Below are positions 15,731 to 18,981 of a stretch of 18,981 bases of DNA, piece by piece (position 1 is the first letter of the stretch; every line of letters starts with the position of its first letter). Source of the stretch: Stenotrophomonas_A sp036403795 (GTDB taxonomy: Bacteria > Pseudomonadota > Gammaproteobacteria > Xanthomonadales > Xanthomonadaceae); NCBI GenBank assembly GCA_036403795.1, contig DASWQJ010000170.1:1-18981 (forward strand), given 5' to 3'. Below the pieces are notes generated by a model that saw nothing but the letters and a program-made list of their open reading frames with translations, did not search any database and was not told where the DNA came from. A program made the translations under genes and the position numbers.

Positions 15731-16000
15731 TCAAGTGGCCTGCAGCAACCAGGCCAGCTTGTTCGCCCGCGGCAGCCGCTTGAGCTCCCACTCGGCGCGG
15801 GAAGCGCTGGCGCGATCGGGGAAGGGGCGGCTGCCCAGCAGCTCCACCGGCGGAAAAGACCGCGTGTAGCGCGCGCCGCGCCCGGCCACGTGGGCGGCGT
15901 AGCGAGCCGCCAGATCGTTGGTGATCCCGGCGTAGTAGCTGCCGTTGCGGCACAGCAGCAAGTAGACGTGCCAAGGGCTGGGAGATTCCATGGACGACAT
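15731..16000 (-). CDS. GIY-YIG nuclease superfamily protein (YhbQ/UPF0213-like)
   Basis: This 89-residue protein is a stand-alone GIY-YIG domain. The diagnostic region reads WHVYLLLCRNGSYYAGITND, with YLL at 13-15 in place of GIY and YAG at 23-25 in place of YIG. R33 and H37 (AARYAAH), RGARYTR at 41-47, and the metal-binding glutamate E70 (RAEWELKRL) follow as in small UPF0213 proteins. These are predicted nucleases of poorly known role, possibly in DNA repair. The start is ATG 16000 or ATG 15991 three codons later; neither has a good ribosome site. Longer upstream frames would run over the clpB promoter and were rejected. Confidence 0.88.
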   Translation of the reverse strand: MSSMESPSPWHVYLLLCRNGSYYAGITNDLAARYAAHVAGRGARYTRSFPPVELLGSRPFPDRASASRAEWELKRLPRANKLAWLLQAT

Positions 16001-16052
16001 TATCGTCGGGCCGGGCGGTGCCGGCGAGATCGGCTGGCCTGGCCGGCCACCT

Positions 16053-16080
16053 CTTGAAACACAGCCGCTTAACCGCATCT
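16053..16080 (+). promoter_or_regulatory. sigma-32 (RpoH) heat-shock promoter of clpB
   Basis: CTTGAAA at 16053-16059 is a perfect sigma-32 -35 element. After a 13-base spacer, CCGCATCT at 16073-16080 matches the -10 consensus CCCCATNT at all but one fixed position. The site lies between the start of the divergent GIY-YIG gene and the clpB start at 16135, leaving a leader of about 45-50 bases. ClpB is a known sigma-32 target in proteobacteria. Confidence 0.82.
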
Positions 16081-16134
16081 GGAGATGATTGGCCGGCCCC
16101 GCCGGCCCCACCGAATCCAGAGGAACTGCCGACC

Positions 16135-18720
<2,586 letters not shown>

Positions 18721-18729
18721 AGATTCACA

Positions 18730-18756
18730 ACCGACCACGGGCCCGGGCGAATCGGT
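18730..18756 (+). terminator. weak possible terminator after clpB
   Basis: A short accga / tcggt pairing (18730-18734 with 18752-18756) encloses a GC-rich self-complementary gggcccg core and is followed by a pyrimidine-rich stretch ending in tttt. Its position 10 bases past the clpB stop fits, but the stem is short. Confidence 0.35.
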
Positions 18757-18781
18757 CTTCTCCCTTTTGCTGGGCGCTTTA

Positions 18782-18949
18782 GATCGCGGCTTGCGAGTTG
18801 GGGTTTTTGTTGTTGGCGCTGAGGGTGTTTGGCGGTTGGTGGCGTTGGCTTGCGGTGCGGGCCCCGCCCTGTCGGGATGGTGGGTCGCGGTTCGAGCGGC
18901 CATCCATGGCCGCACTCACCGCACGTGGGCCATCCATGGCCCACTGACC
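18782..18949 (-). repeat. REP-like dispersed repeat, right copy, inverted relative to the left copy
   Basis: This is the reverse complement of 1-166: gap-free from 18831 to 18949, then a 2-base indel and a few changes, then identity again down to 18782 (apart from one base in the A-tract). The two internal palindromes lie at 18896-18913 and 18925-18944. The ~50-base tail at 18782-18830 ends in the gatcgcggcttgcgagttgg region shared with the left copy. It lies downstream of clpB and contains no gene; the frame running through it mirrors the one in the left copy. Confidence 0.88.
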
Positions 18950-18964
18950 CACCACCCCGACAGG
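18868..18964. repeat. 97-base composite palindrome: outer arms enclosing two hairpins
   Basis: The outer arms 18868-18886 and 18946-18964 are inverted repeats (18 of 19 positions complementary). Between them lie hairpin stems of 8 bp (18896-18913) and 9 bp (18925-18944). It has the shape of a paired REP unit or a tiny non-autonomous element with terminal inverted repeats. The right arm lies outside the part shared with the left window copy only because that copy is cut by the window edge. Confidence 0.75.
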
Positions 18965-18981
18965 ACGGCGCAAGGCGCGTG

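Overview
The window is GC-rich, gene-dense chromosomal DNA. Its gene content and order point to a gammaproteobacterium of the Xanthomonadaceae/Lysobacteraceae, such as Lysobacter, Luteimonas or Pseudoxanthomonas. The clues are bamD divergent from rluD-pgeF, an otsB/GH15/otsA trehalose operon, a large TonB-dependent receptor, a DUF3014 protein and clpB. The genus is inference. Nearly all genes are housekeeping or conserved accessory genes. I see no transposase, integrase, phage gene, CRISPR array, tRNA or rRNA.

Layout from left to right. (1) An REP-like repeat is cut by the left edge (1-166), followed by a gene-free stretch. (2) nadE (+) converges on bamD (-) at a strong two-way terminator hairpin. 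(3) bamD diverges from rluD (+), which starts a tightly packed run rluD-pgeF-DUF4166-DCC protein (+), with abutting or overlapping reading frames. (4) On the minus strand, otsB, a GH15 glycosidase gene and otsA form the trehalose operon; GH15 and otsA overlap by 4 bases (GTGA). (5) A TonB-dependent receptor gene (-) lies upstream of otsB, separated by two hairpins. It diverges from a DUF3574 lipoprotein gene (+), which is followed by an NCS2/AzgA-like permease and a DUF3014 membrane-anchored protein. (6) A small GIY-YIG protein gene (-) converges on DUF3014. (7) clpB (+) is preceded by a good match to a sigma-32 heat-shock promoter. (8) The right edge carries a second, inverted copy of the left-edge repeat.

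How the genes work together. otsA and otsB make trehalose from UDP-glucose and glucose-6-phosphate, and the GH15 enzyme probably trims trehalose or another alpha-glucoside. The TonB receptor, DUF3574 lipoprotein and NCS2-like permease could span the envelope for uptake of one small molecule, but that is inference from adjacency. BamD (outer-membrane assembly), RluD (ribosome modification), PgeF (peptidoglycan editing) and ClpB (disaggregation) recall the enterobacterial bamD/rluD-pgeF-clpB block, here opened by about 11 kb of other genes.

I found no convincing undescribed multi-gene system. The most interesting non-coding signals are the edge repeats, with nested palindromes and matching terminal arms; the sigma-32 site before clpB; and a palindrome plus a tandem 15-base duplication in the leader of the TonB receptor gene. 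The inverted repeats at both ends suggest that the window may be a contig whose assembly broke at dispersed repeats.
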